Of a DNA stretch of 8,400 nucleotides, positions 1 through 5,165 are shown piece by piece; position 1 is the first letter of the stretch, and each line of letters opens with the position of its first letter. The translations under genes and the position numbers were made by a program. Location of the stretch: assembly GCA_900553135.1 (NCBI GenBank), contig USCO01000095.1:1-8400 (forward strand), in the 5' to 3' direction. The notes below the pieces were generated by a model that was given only the letters and a program-made list of their open reading frames with translations, was not told the origin of the DNA and did no database searches. This DNA is from an uncultured Eubacteriales bacterium. GTDB taxonomy: Bacteria > Bacillota > Clostridia > Oscillospirales > Oscillospiraceae.

Positions 1-474
1 AGCGGCGGAGAGGGACAGCCGTTTGTCCGTTCCCTGGTCAAAGGTGATGCTGACAATGTCCCCCGTGCGAGCGGTGAGCAGCCCCGGGCCGAACACCGTG
101 TGCCGCACCCGGGTGCCGGGGGTAAAGGCGTCCGCCTCCCCCTGCCCCGGAGCGGGGCGGGCGGGGATGCTGAGCGGTTTTTTCTTGGGCCCGTCGGCGG
201 GGGCCTTCTGGGGGAAAATTTCCCGGGAAAAGGGGGAGGTCAATCCCACCTTGCGGAATGTGAACAGGGCCAGCTCGTCCTGGGCCCGGGTCATGGCCAC
301 GTAGAAGAGCCGCCGCTCCTCCTGATAGAGGTCGGCGTCCTCCTCGGGCTGGGTCTTGGGCAGCAGGCCACGGGCCACATCCATCAAAAACACCCGCTGA
401 TACTCCAGGCCCTTGCTGGAGTGGATGGTGGACAGGACAAAGGGACAGTCGGGGGCCGCGGAGCCCGCTTGGAC
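1..474 (-). pseudogene. C-terminal part of the same UvrD/PcrA-type helicase, in a shifted frame, cut by window edge
   Basis: Read on the minus strand from 474 this frame stays open for 158 codons to base 1. It supplies what the upstream frame lacks: motif V STIHSSKGLEY, followed by motif VI ERRLFYVAMTRAQDEL, whose arginine contacts the ATP gamma-phosphate in this family. Further on, a Lys/Pro-rich linker leads to PGTRVRHTVFGPGLL and IVSITFDQGTDKRL. These match the Tudor-like tail of PcrA/UvrD, with its GxxVxHxxFGxG pattern and a following FDxxGxKxL strand. The stop codon lies outside the window, probably only a few codons away because this fold is normally the last part of the protein. One extra G in the homopolymer would join both frames into an uninterrupted protein reading LRGGVQAGSAAPDCPF across the junction. 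It is therefore not a separate gene. Confidence 0.8.
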
Positions 475-2042
475 CCCCCCCGCAGCTGACCCAGCCGCTC
501 CAGCAGGTCGGCGGGGGTCTCCGTCTCCGAGCCCAGGGCCTCCAGGATCTCCGCCTTGCGTAGGTCCCCTCCCCGCTCCTCTAAGTAGGCCCCGTAGCCC
601 ATGAAGTGGACCATGCGGTACACCGCCCGGTCTCCCCGCTCCTCCAGCAGGTTGTCCAGGTGGGTTTGGAGGGCTTTACACTGCTTCCGGGTCCAGTGGG
701 AGGCAGCGCCGCTTTTGGCCAGAAGCTGCAAAATGGTCTCCCCCCGCCCGGCCGCCTGGGCGGCAGCCTGCTGGGCCAGGGATTTGCTGATGCCCGCTCC
801 CAGCTTGTAGTACAGCCGCAGAAACAGTTCCCCGTCCCAGGGGTCCTGGGCAAAGCGGATGAGGTCGGTGAGGTCCCGTACCACCCGGTTGGAGAAAAAG
901 GTGCTGTCCACCTGGCGGCTGGCGTAGGGGATGCCCTGGCGCTCCAGCAGGTCGATGAGGGGCAGGGCGCTGTCGTTGTCCCGGTAGAGTACCGCCGTGG
1001 GCACTGTGCAGTCCTGGGCCACCTGGCACAGGTAGCGGTACTGGGCCCGGCGGTCCAGCACCGGGATCTCCCGCACGGCGGGGCCGTCCTCCCGCACCGC
1101 CTTCATGTGCTTGGGGTGGCGGGGGGTGTTTTTCTGAATAAATTGGTCCGCCGCCGCCACGATCTGGGGGGTGGAGCGGTAGTTCTGTTCCAGATAGAGG
1201 ACCTGAGCGCCGGAATAGTCCCCCTCAAAGCCGGTGAGGGCCTGGGGGTAGGCGGCCCGGAAGCTGTAAATGCTCTGGTCCTCGTCGCCCACCAGAAACA
1301 GGTTTCCCGACCGGGAGGCCAGCAGGCGGATGATGCAGTGCTGGATTTTGGAGGTGTCCTGGGCCTCGTCCACGCAGAAATATTGGTACTGGTCCTGGAC
1401 CGCCTCCAGCACCCGGGGGAATTTCCGTAAAATCTGAAGGGCGTAGACCATCTGGTCGTCGTAGTCCATGCGTCCCCGCTGGCGCAAGGTCTGGACGTAG
1501 CTGTGGTAGAAGGCGGGAAAGTCCACCCCTTCCACCTCCACCTGGTCCAGTTCCTCCCCGGAGAGCATCTGGTTTTTCACATAGGTAAGGGCGGTTTCCA
1601 GAGATTTGATGGTGCCGTCGGGGGCAAACTCCCCTGTCTGCGCCCGGTAGAGCTCCCCCAACAGGGCGGCCTTCTCTCCGCCGTCCTCCAGCAGGCGGAA
1701 GGCGGTGCGGCCAAAGACCTGCTCATAGTAGCGGATGATGCGGCTGCACACCCCGTTGATGGTGCGGAATTCCAGCAGCTGGGCGGCCTCCTGACCGAAG
1801 AAGCGGGCAAAGCGGGACCGCATGTCCCGGGCGGCGGACACCGTGTAGGTCATGGTGAGGATGCGCTGAGGGGCCACGCCCCGGACGTAGCACAGGTAGC
1901 CGATGCGGGCCACCAGCACCGTGGTCTTGCCGCTGCCCGGCACTGCCAGCAGCAGCACCGGCCCCTCCCCTGCCCGCACCGCAGCCTGCTGCTGGGGGTT
2001 GAGCTGGGCGGGCAGCCGGGCAAAAAACTGTGTCTCCTCCAT
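384..2042 (-). CDS. UvrD/PcrA-type (SF1A) DNA helicase, main part, frame broken near its 3' end
   Basis: This is an ATP-dependent 3'-5' DNA helicase of superfamily 1A, expected to act in repair or replication. Visible in order: Q motif LNPQQQAAV (residues 14-22), Walker A AVPGSGKT (33-40), motif Ia region TMTYTVSAARDM (63-74), DEAQ box VDEAQDTS (224-231), motif III VGDEDQSIYSFRAA (251-264) and motif IV QNYRST (286-291). The ATG at 2042 follows GGGAGGT (2060-2054) by 11 nt. This frame leaves homology after about residue 521, at a run of eight G on the coding strand, and ends after some 30 unrelated residues at 384. Motifs V and VI are found in the next frame, entered separately. The restored protein would be about 690 residues or slightly more, near PcrA length. 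Walker A has V where many relatives have G or A, and motif Ia has TYT rather than TFT, which suggests a side branch rather than PcrA itself. The family call is firm; the exact subfamily and whether the break is real are not. Confidence 0.85.
   Translation of the reverse strand: MEETQFFARLPAQLNPQQQAAVRAGEGPVLLLAVPGSGKTTVLVARIGYLCYVRGVAPQRILTMTYTVSAARDMRSRFARFFGQEAAQLLEFRTINGVCSRIIRYYEQVFGRTAFRLLEDGGEKAALLGELYRAQTGEFAPDGTIKSLETALTYVKNQMLSGEELDQVEVEGVDFPAFYHSYVQTLRQRGRMDYDDQMVYALQILRKFPRVLEAVQDQYQYFCVDEAQDTSKIQHCIIRLLASRSGNLFLVGDEDQSIYSFRAAYPQALTGFEGDYSGAQVLYLEQNYRSTPQIVAAADQFIQKNTPRHPKHMKAVREDGPAVREIPVLDRRAQYRYLCQVAQDCTVPTAVLYRDNDSALPLIDLLERQGIPYASRQVDSTFFSNRVVRDLTDLIRFAQDPWDGELFLRLYYKLGAGISKSLAQQAAAQAAGRGETILQLLAKSGAASHWTRKQCKALQTHLDNLLEERGDRAVYRMVHFMGYGAYLEERGGDLRKAEILEALGSETETPADLLERLGQLRGGSKRAPRPPTVPLSCPPSTPARAWSISGCF
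474..481 (-). other. C8/G8 homopolymer at the helicase frameshift
   Basis: There are eight consecutive C on the plus strand, eight G in the coding direction. With eight, the frame ends at 384; with nine (or six), the conserved C-terminal motifs come into frame. The gene is otherwise intact on both sides, so the length of this run alone decides whether the helicase is functional. A base missed during sequencing, a fixed mutation and slippage-based variation all fit. Confidence 0.75.
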
Positions 2043-2064
2043 GATGGCCCCTGACCTCCCTTGT

Positions 2065-2080
2065 TTCCGCCTTGGCGGAA
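2065..2080. repeat. Perfect 16-bp inverted repeat in the helicase 5' leader
   Basis: TTCCGCC-TT-GGCGGAA is a perfect palindrome with 7-bp arms. It lies between the predicted helicase promoter and its ribosome-binding site, starting about 6 nt after the expected transcription start (near 2086). It could be an operator or a small 5' mRNA hairpin. It does not match the Gram-positive SOS box (GAAC-N4-GTTC). Confidence 0.4.
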
Positions 2081-2092
2081 TGCGTTCTTATT

Positions 2093-2121
2093 ACTATAGC
2101 ACATGGCCGCCCAGGGCACAA
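2093..2121 (-). promoter_or_regulatory. Predicted sigma-A promoter of the helicase gene
   Basis: On the minus strand, TTGTGC (2121-2116) is followed after exactly 17 nt by TATAGT (2098-2093), with an extended -10 TG one base upstream of the hexamer. The -10 box matches consensus at 5 of 6 positions and the -35 box only at TTG. The -35 box falls at the end of the T-rich tail of the preceding terminator, so this promoter starts exactly where the upstream operon stops. Confidence 0.55.
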
Positions 2122-2158
2122 GAAAAAGCGCCGGAGAAAGAGAGGCTTTCTCCGGCGC
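2121..2158 (-). terminator. Rho-independent terminator of the XRE/DUF3169-like operon
   Basis: The stem GCGCCGGAGAAAG (2128-2140) pairs perfectly with 2146-2158 around a 5-nt loop, giving a 13-bp helix. In the minus-strand direction it is followed by TTTTTCTT. It starts 6 nt after the stop codon of the membrane protein gene and is the clear end of that transcript. Confidence 0.85.
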
Positions 2159-2163
2159 GGCGG

Positions 2164-2895
2164 TCACAGGACGGCGTGAGAGGTGCGGTAGGCGGTGTAG
2201 GTGTACACCAGATTTTGCAGCAGCCACAGCCCCCCGAACACCAGCATCCACAGAGGGGTGACCACCCCGGCCAGGGCCAGCAGGCACAGGGCCACGGCCA
2301 CCACGGTGAAGGCCCCGTTCATCACCTGGAAGGTGCGGTAGGCGCACTGGCTGATCTGCTGCTGCTCGGCCTCGTCGCAGGACTGGAACCACTCCTTGCG
2401 GAAGCGGGTGTCAAAGACGTTGCCCCGCTTCTCCGGGTGGATGGCCTTGGTGGCCGAGATGACCAGAGCCTGAAGAATGGTGACCCACACCACATAGGCC
2501 ACGATGAGCCCCAGCAGGAGCAGCACCCAGACATCTGTCGTCCCGGTAAAGCCGATGCCGATGCTGATGATGAGCCAGGGCACCGAGACGGTGGCCCACA
2601 GCAGGGACAGGCACAGCAGGCGGTCGGCCTGTTCAAAGGCCTGGTCCTCCTCCGCCGCCCGGGGCAGCAGCACCTTGGCCTTGTGGTAGAGCACCGAGCT
2701 GACGGCCAGAGCCAAAAATCCGGGGGCGAACCACCACAGGCCGCCCGATGCCATAGCGCCGTTCAGCACCCGGCTCAGGGCGGCGAAATCCACCGCTCCG
2801 GCGGCCACGGCGTAGCCAAAGGCGCCGCCGAACAGGGCGCTGACCACGGTGATGGCAATGAACTTTACGTAAACCAAAAGGCTTTTCTGTTTCAT
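2164..2895 (-). CDS. Six-helix membrane protein, DUF3169-like, paired with the XRE regulator
   Basis: The 243-residue protein is an integral membrane protein of unknown function. Hydrophobic segments lie at about residues 12-31, 51-70, 93-115, 122-147, 192-211 and 213-233. Between the fourth and fifth is a polar stretch with HPEKRGNVFDTRFRKEW and SCDEAEQ (153-178), which I recognise from memory as typical of the DUF3169 family, often found beside a small XRE regulator. There is no signal peptide with a cleavage motif and no catalytic motif that I can name. The start is the ATG at 2895 rather than an in-frame TTG one codon earlier: it shares its A with the stop codon of the regulator (TGATG) and is preceded by GGAGGAGG about 7 nt upstream. 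The overlap implies coupled translation, so regulator and membrane protein are made together. It may be the effector or sensor of a regulator-membrane protein pair, but that is inference. Confidence 0.75.
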   Translation of the reverse strand: MKQKSLLVYVKFIAITVVSALFGGAFGYAVAAGAVDFAALSRVLNGAMASGGLWWFAPGFLALAVSSVLYHKAKVLLPRAAEEDQAFEQADRLLCLSLLWATVSVPWLIISIGIGFTGTTDVWVLLLLGLIVAYVVWVTILQALVISATKAIHPEKRGNVFDTRFRKEWFQSCDEAEQQQISQCAYRTFQVMNGAFTVVAVALCLLALAGVVTPLWMLVFGGLWLLQNLVYTYTAYRTSHAVL

Positions 2896-3104
2896 CAAGA
2901 TTCCTCCTCCGTCAAATAAAACACCTCGTCCACAGGACGGCCGAACACCCGGGCGATGCGAAGGGCCAGGGTGATGGAGGGGTTATAGTCCCCCCGCTCA
3001 ATGAGACTGATGGTCTGGCGGGAGGCCCCCACCAGAGTGCCCAGCTCCTGCTGGTTGAGCCCCTTTTCCGCCCGAAAGATTTTAAGCCGGTTTCCAAGCG
3101 CCAT
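2895..3104 (-). CDS. Small XRE-family helix-turn-helix transcriptional regulator
   Basis: This 69-residue protein consists almost entirely of a Cro/CI-type DNA-binding domain. Helices 2 and 3 of the fold are NQQELGTLVG (17-26) and SRQTISLIERG (28-38), followed by the NPSITLALRIARVFG (41-55) segment usual in this compact family and a short acidic tail. The ATG at 3104 is preferred over a start 18 codons upstream, because AAGGAGG lies about 6 nt before it and the extra residues would be translated from the operator region. The gene overlaps the membrane protein gene by one base and they share one terminator. Three inverted repeats around its promoter suggest autorepression. With no sensor domain, the signal may come through the partner membrane protein or through competition with other factors; the sequence does not say which. 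Confidence 0.88.
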   Translation of the reverse strand: MALGNRLKIFRAEKGLNQQELGTLVGASRQTISLIERGDYNPSITLALRIARVFGRPVDEVFYLTEEES

Positions 3105-3119
3105 GCTGTTCCTCCTTCC

Positions 3120-3189
3120 GACAAGAATCCATGTCAGAATGACAAGTATCTTTGTCAATCACAGGATAGCATTGACAAGGAAAGTTGTC
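3120..3189. promoter_or_regulatory. Three 16-bp GACAA-N6-TTGTC operator-like inverted repeats
   Basis: The sites are GACAAGAATCCATGTC (3120-3135, one arm mismatch), GACAAGTATCTTTGTC (3141-3156) and GACAAGGAAAGTTGTC (3174-3189, inside the longer perfect repeat TTGACAA-N6-TTGTCAA at 3172-3191). Start-to-start spacing is 21 and 33 bp, about two and three helical turns, so all three lie on nearly the same DNA face. Site 3 covers the -35 and spacer of the regulator promoter, site 2 covers its transcription start and site 1 lies in the leader. This is the layout of a cooperatively bound autorepressor; the XRE protein next door is the natural candidate. Confidence 0.7.
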
Positions 3190-3191
3190 AA
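3163..3191 (-). promoter_or_regulatory. Strong sigma-A promoter of the XRE/DUF3169-like operon
   Basis: On the minus strand, a consensus -35 TTGACA (3191-3186) is followed after 17 nt by TATCCT (3168-3163), with an extended -10 TG one base upstream. The predicted start is near 3156, leaving a leader of about 52 nt. The -35 box is part of the third operator repeat, so binding there would block polymerase directly. Confidence 0.75.
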
Positions 3192-3230
3192 TAGAAAATT
3201 TGAAACCTCCTCCCTGCCCGGCGGGGCCCG

Positions 3231-3259
3231 TTGCTTTGGGGCAAAAAGTATGATATGAT
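3231..3259 (+). promoter_or_regulatory. Predicted promoter of the riboswitch-transporter operon
   Basis: TTGCTT (3231-3236) is separated by 17 nt from TATGAT (3254-3259), with a second overlapping TATGAT at 3249-3254. Transcription would start near 3266, just where the riboswitch aptamer begins. The -35 box is weak (TTG only). It lies about 40 bp beyond the nearest operator of the divergent gene, so direct control by the XRE protein is not evident. Confidence 0.55.
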
Positions 3260-3265
3260 AAAAGT

Positions 3266-3424
3266 CCAGGTGCGTCCTGTGATGGGACGCTGAAAAAGGA
3301 AGCCGGGTGAGAGTCCCGCACGGAGCCGCCGCTGTAAGTGGAGTGCCTGCGCCAATGGGTCACTGGTCCTGTGGACTGGGAAGACGGCGCGGGCGGAGAG
3401 CCACGAGTCAGAAGACTTGCCTGG
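3266..3424 (+). promoter_or_regulatory. Cobalamin (B12) riboswitch aptamer
   Basis: This untranslated element senses a cobalamin, usually adenosylcobalamin, and turns off the downstream genes when it is abundant. Hallmarks in order: closing helix P1 CCAGG (3266-3270) with CCTGG (3420-3424); P2 hairpin GCGTCC/GGACGC (3272-3277/3285-3290); the A-rich joint AAAAAGGAAGCCGGGTGA; TCCCGCACGG; GCCGCCGCTGTAA, corresponding to the conserved CCCGCCACTGT; CACTGG ... CTGGGAAG; and the near-consensus B12 box GCCACGAGTCAGAAGACT followed by TGCC. Order and spacing match the family well. It sits directly upstream of, and on the same strand as, an ABC importer and is followed by a terminator, which points to control by transcription attenuation. 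Which cobalamin is preferred cannot be read from the sequence. Confidence 0.93.
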
Positions 3425-3431
3425 AAAGGGT

Positions 3432-3465
3432 CGGCAGTGTGCTCCACGGACCTTTGGAGCTGCCG
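3432..3465 (+). promoter_or_regulatory. Expression-platform hairpin, candidate P13 of the riboswitch
   Basis: CGGCAG (3432-3437) pairs with CTGCCG (3460-3465), and CTCCA (3442-3446) with TGGAG (3455-3459), with a 4-nt bulge and the 8-nt loop CGGACCTT. It follows P1 by 7 nt. The loop contains GGACC, complementary to GGTCC at 3365-3369 in the P5/L5 part of the aptamer, as expected for the L5-L13 kissing interaction of this riboswitch family. The base pairs are direct; the kissing contact is inference. Confidence 0.5.
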
Positions 3466-3486
3466 GCGACGGTGCAGTGGCGAATT

Positions 3487-3529
3487 CGGGCCATTCCCAT
3501 GGTAAAAAATGGGAATGGCCCGCTTTTTT
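3487..3529 (+). terminator. Rho-independent attenuator downstream of the cobalamin riboswitch
   Basis: A perfect 14-bp stem (3487-3500 with 3509-3522, arms CGGGCCATTCCCAT/ATGGGAATGGCCCG), with an 8-nt loop and followed by C and six T. It lies between aptamer and first gene, so cobalamin binding should favour it and stop transcription before the transporter genes. Confidence 0.88.
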
Positions 3530-3557
3530 GTGCCTGTGCCGGGAAAGAAAAAACACC

Positions 3558-3597
3558 TTCCGCCCCTTGGCGGCTCCCGGGGCGGAACCGATTTTTT
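3558..3597 (+). terminator. Possible second terminator just before the first transporter gene
   Basis: TTCCGCCCC (3558-3566) pairs with GGGGCGGAA (3579-3587) around a 12-nt loop, followed by CCGA and six T (3592-3597). The next base begins the AAGGAGG ribosome-binding site of the lipoprotein gene. The 4-nt gap before the T run is longer than ideal, and a competing CCGCC/GGCGG hairpin is possible, so its strength is uncertain. It could be a second attenuation step or an mRNA end-stabilising hairpin. Confidence 0.45.
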
Positions 3598-3611
3598 AAG
3601 GAGGAACCGCA

Positions 3612-5156
3612 ATGAAACCACGTATCCCCCACCTGCTGCTGGCCTTGCTGCTGGCCATGCTGTGTCTCACCGCCTGCGGAGGAAACCCCGCCGGGCAGGA
3701 GACCGCCGACCCCGACCAGGAGATCGTCCTGGCTGGCTACCGCAATCTGGCCCCCGGAGAGGAGGACGGCTACTACTGCAGCAAGATCCTCTACGTCTGG
3801 GAGCCTCTGGTCACCCAGGACGACAGCGGCAATCCTGTCCCCTGCCTGGCCCAGGACTGGACCATGTCGGAGGACGGCACCCAGTGGACCTTCTCCCTGC
3901 GCCAGGGGGTCACCTTCCACGACGGCGTGCCCTTCAACGCCGACGCGGTGCTGGCCAACTTTGACCGCATGGCCCAGGGCATCCGCAAGTCCGCCTTCTA
4001 TCCCCTGGACCTGGACGCCTTCTACCCCAACCTCACCGCCTGGGAGAAGGTGGACGAGTACACCGTGCGCCTTACCTTCTCTCAGCCCGCTCCCACCCAG
4101 CTGTACAACATGGTGAACTTCGGCAGCGCCATGTACAGCCCCCAGTGCTTTGACGAGACGGGCCGCTTTACCGGCGTGTGCGCGGGCACCGGGCCCTTCC
4201 GCATCGTGGAGAACAAGCTGGACGACTATGTGCTGCTGGAGCGCAACGAGGATTATTATGGCGAGAAGGCCAAGGCCAAGACCATCCGGGTGCGGGTGAT
4301 CCCCGACGCGGACACCCGCTTTTCCGCCCTGAAAAGCGGCGAGGTCCAGGGGCTCATTGATCTCAACGCCATCCCCGCCTCCCTGGCCGTGGAGCTGGAG
4401 GGCAGCCAGGACTTCGCCCTGGCCACCGCCAAGTCCACCATGATCCGCTTCCTCACCCTCAACGGCACCCAGTTCCCCTTCAACGACGTGCGCATGCGCC
4501 AGGCCGTCAGCCTGGCTCTCCAGCGCCAGACCCTGGTGGATTCGGTGTACCAGGGCTTCGGCTCCCCCACCACCAATATTCTCAACTACACTACCCCCTT
4601 CTACCGGGAGTTCCCTGTGGAGGAGAACCTGGAAAAGGCCAAGGAGCTGGCCCGGGAAGTGCTGGGAGACCAGCGCATTACAGTGACTTACCTTTACAAC
4701 GGCGGAGAGCTGGCCCAGAAGAGCGAGGCGGAGCTCATCGCCTCGTGGCTGAGCGAAATCGGCATCGACTGCCAGCTCCAGCCCATGGAGATGACCAACC
4801 TGAAGGAGCAGATGAAGAGCGGCGACTACGGCATCGCCCGCATGCAGCAGGGCCTTTCCAACTCGGAGCCCGCCACTATCTTCCGCCGCTTTATGCTCAC
4901 CACCGGCGACCACAACCAGAACTACTGCCTGGGCTACCACAGCCAGGAGGTGGACCAGCTCATGAATGAGGCCCAGGCCGCCCTGGACCTCACCGTGCGG
5001 GAGGACTGCTACGCCCGCATCCAGGAGATCTCCACCCAGGAGCTGCCCGTGGTGCCCCTCTTCAACGACGTGACCCTCATGGCCTACAGCACCCGCCTCA
5101 CCGGCTTTGAAGCCAAGTCCTACGGGGTGGAGCTGCCCGCCATCGCCTGGGCATAA
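3612..5156 (+). CDS. Nickel/peptide-family ABC transporter substrate-binding lipoprotein (NikA-like), probable cobalt-related uptake
   Basis: This 514-residue extracytoplasmic receptor belongs to the SBP_bac_5 family and would deliver its ligand to the two permeases encoded downstream. A lipoprotein signal peptide with lipobox LTAC and lipidated Cys22 anchors it to the membrane. Family hallmarks: YVWEPLV (61-67), AQDWTMSEDGTQWTFSLRQG (80-99), TFHDGVPFNADAV (101-113), GTGPFRI (192-198) and RNEDYYGEK (211-219). Wording around residues 192-240 is closer to E. coli NikA than to typical DppA. By eye NikA Arg137 corresponds to Phe170 and Met27 to Cys56, while His434 lies near the place of NikA His416. 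The ATG has AAGGAGG 7 nt upstream. It is the first gene after a cobalamin riboswitch and attenuator. Nickel, cobalt, a metal chelate or a peptide are all possible ligands; the riboswitch favours cobalt or a B12-related compound. Confidence 0.85.
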   Translation: MKPRIPHLLLALLLAMLCLTACGGNPAGQETADPDQEIVLAGYRNLAPGEEDGYYCSKILYVWEPLVTQDDSGNPVPCLAQDWTMSEDGTQWTFSLRQGVTFHDGVPFNADAVLANFDRMAQGIRKSAFYPLDLDAFYPNLTAWEKVDEYTVRLTFSQPAPTQLYNMVNFGSAMYSPQCFDETGRFTGVCAGTGPFRIVENKLDDYVLLERNEDYYGEKAKAKTIRVRVIPDADTRFSALKSGEVQGLIDLNAIPASLAVELEGSQDFALATAKSTMIRFLTLNGTQFPFNDVRMRQAVSLALQRQTLVDSVYQGFGSPTTNILNYTTPFYREFPVEENLEKAKELAREVLGDQRITVTYLYNGGELAQKSEAELIASWLSEIGIDCQLQPMEMTNLKEQMKSGDYGIARMQQGLSNSEPATIFRRFMLTTGDHNQNYCLGYHSQEVDQLMNEAQAALDLTVREDCYARIQEISTQELPVVPLFNDVTLMAYSTRLTGFEAKSYGVELPAIAWA

Positions 5157-5165
5157 GGAGGTTGC

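Noticed and set aside
606..1430. Plus-strand 274-codon frame inside the helicase region
   Set aside because: The minus strand encodes ordered helicase motifs across the same bases, and the plus-strand product has no recognisable features.
2065..2092. LexA/SOS box upstream of the helicase
   Set aside because: GAAC occurs on the minus strand near the promoter, but the partner half-site GTTC is absent at the required spacing, so it does not meet the GAAC-N4-GTTC pattern.
3105..3158. A longer XRE protein starting at 3158
   Set aside because: The extra 18 residues lack homology to the family, no ribosome-binding site precedes that start, and they would be encoded by the operator and Shine-Dalgarno region.
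3172..3200. Plus-strand promoter using TTGACA at 3172-3177
   Set aside because: The -35 matches only because of the operator palindrome; at 17 nt the -10 would be AAAATT, and TTGCTT-17-TATGAT closer to the riboswitch is better placed.
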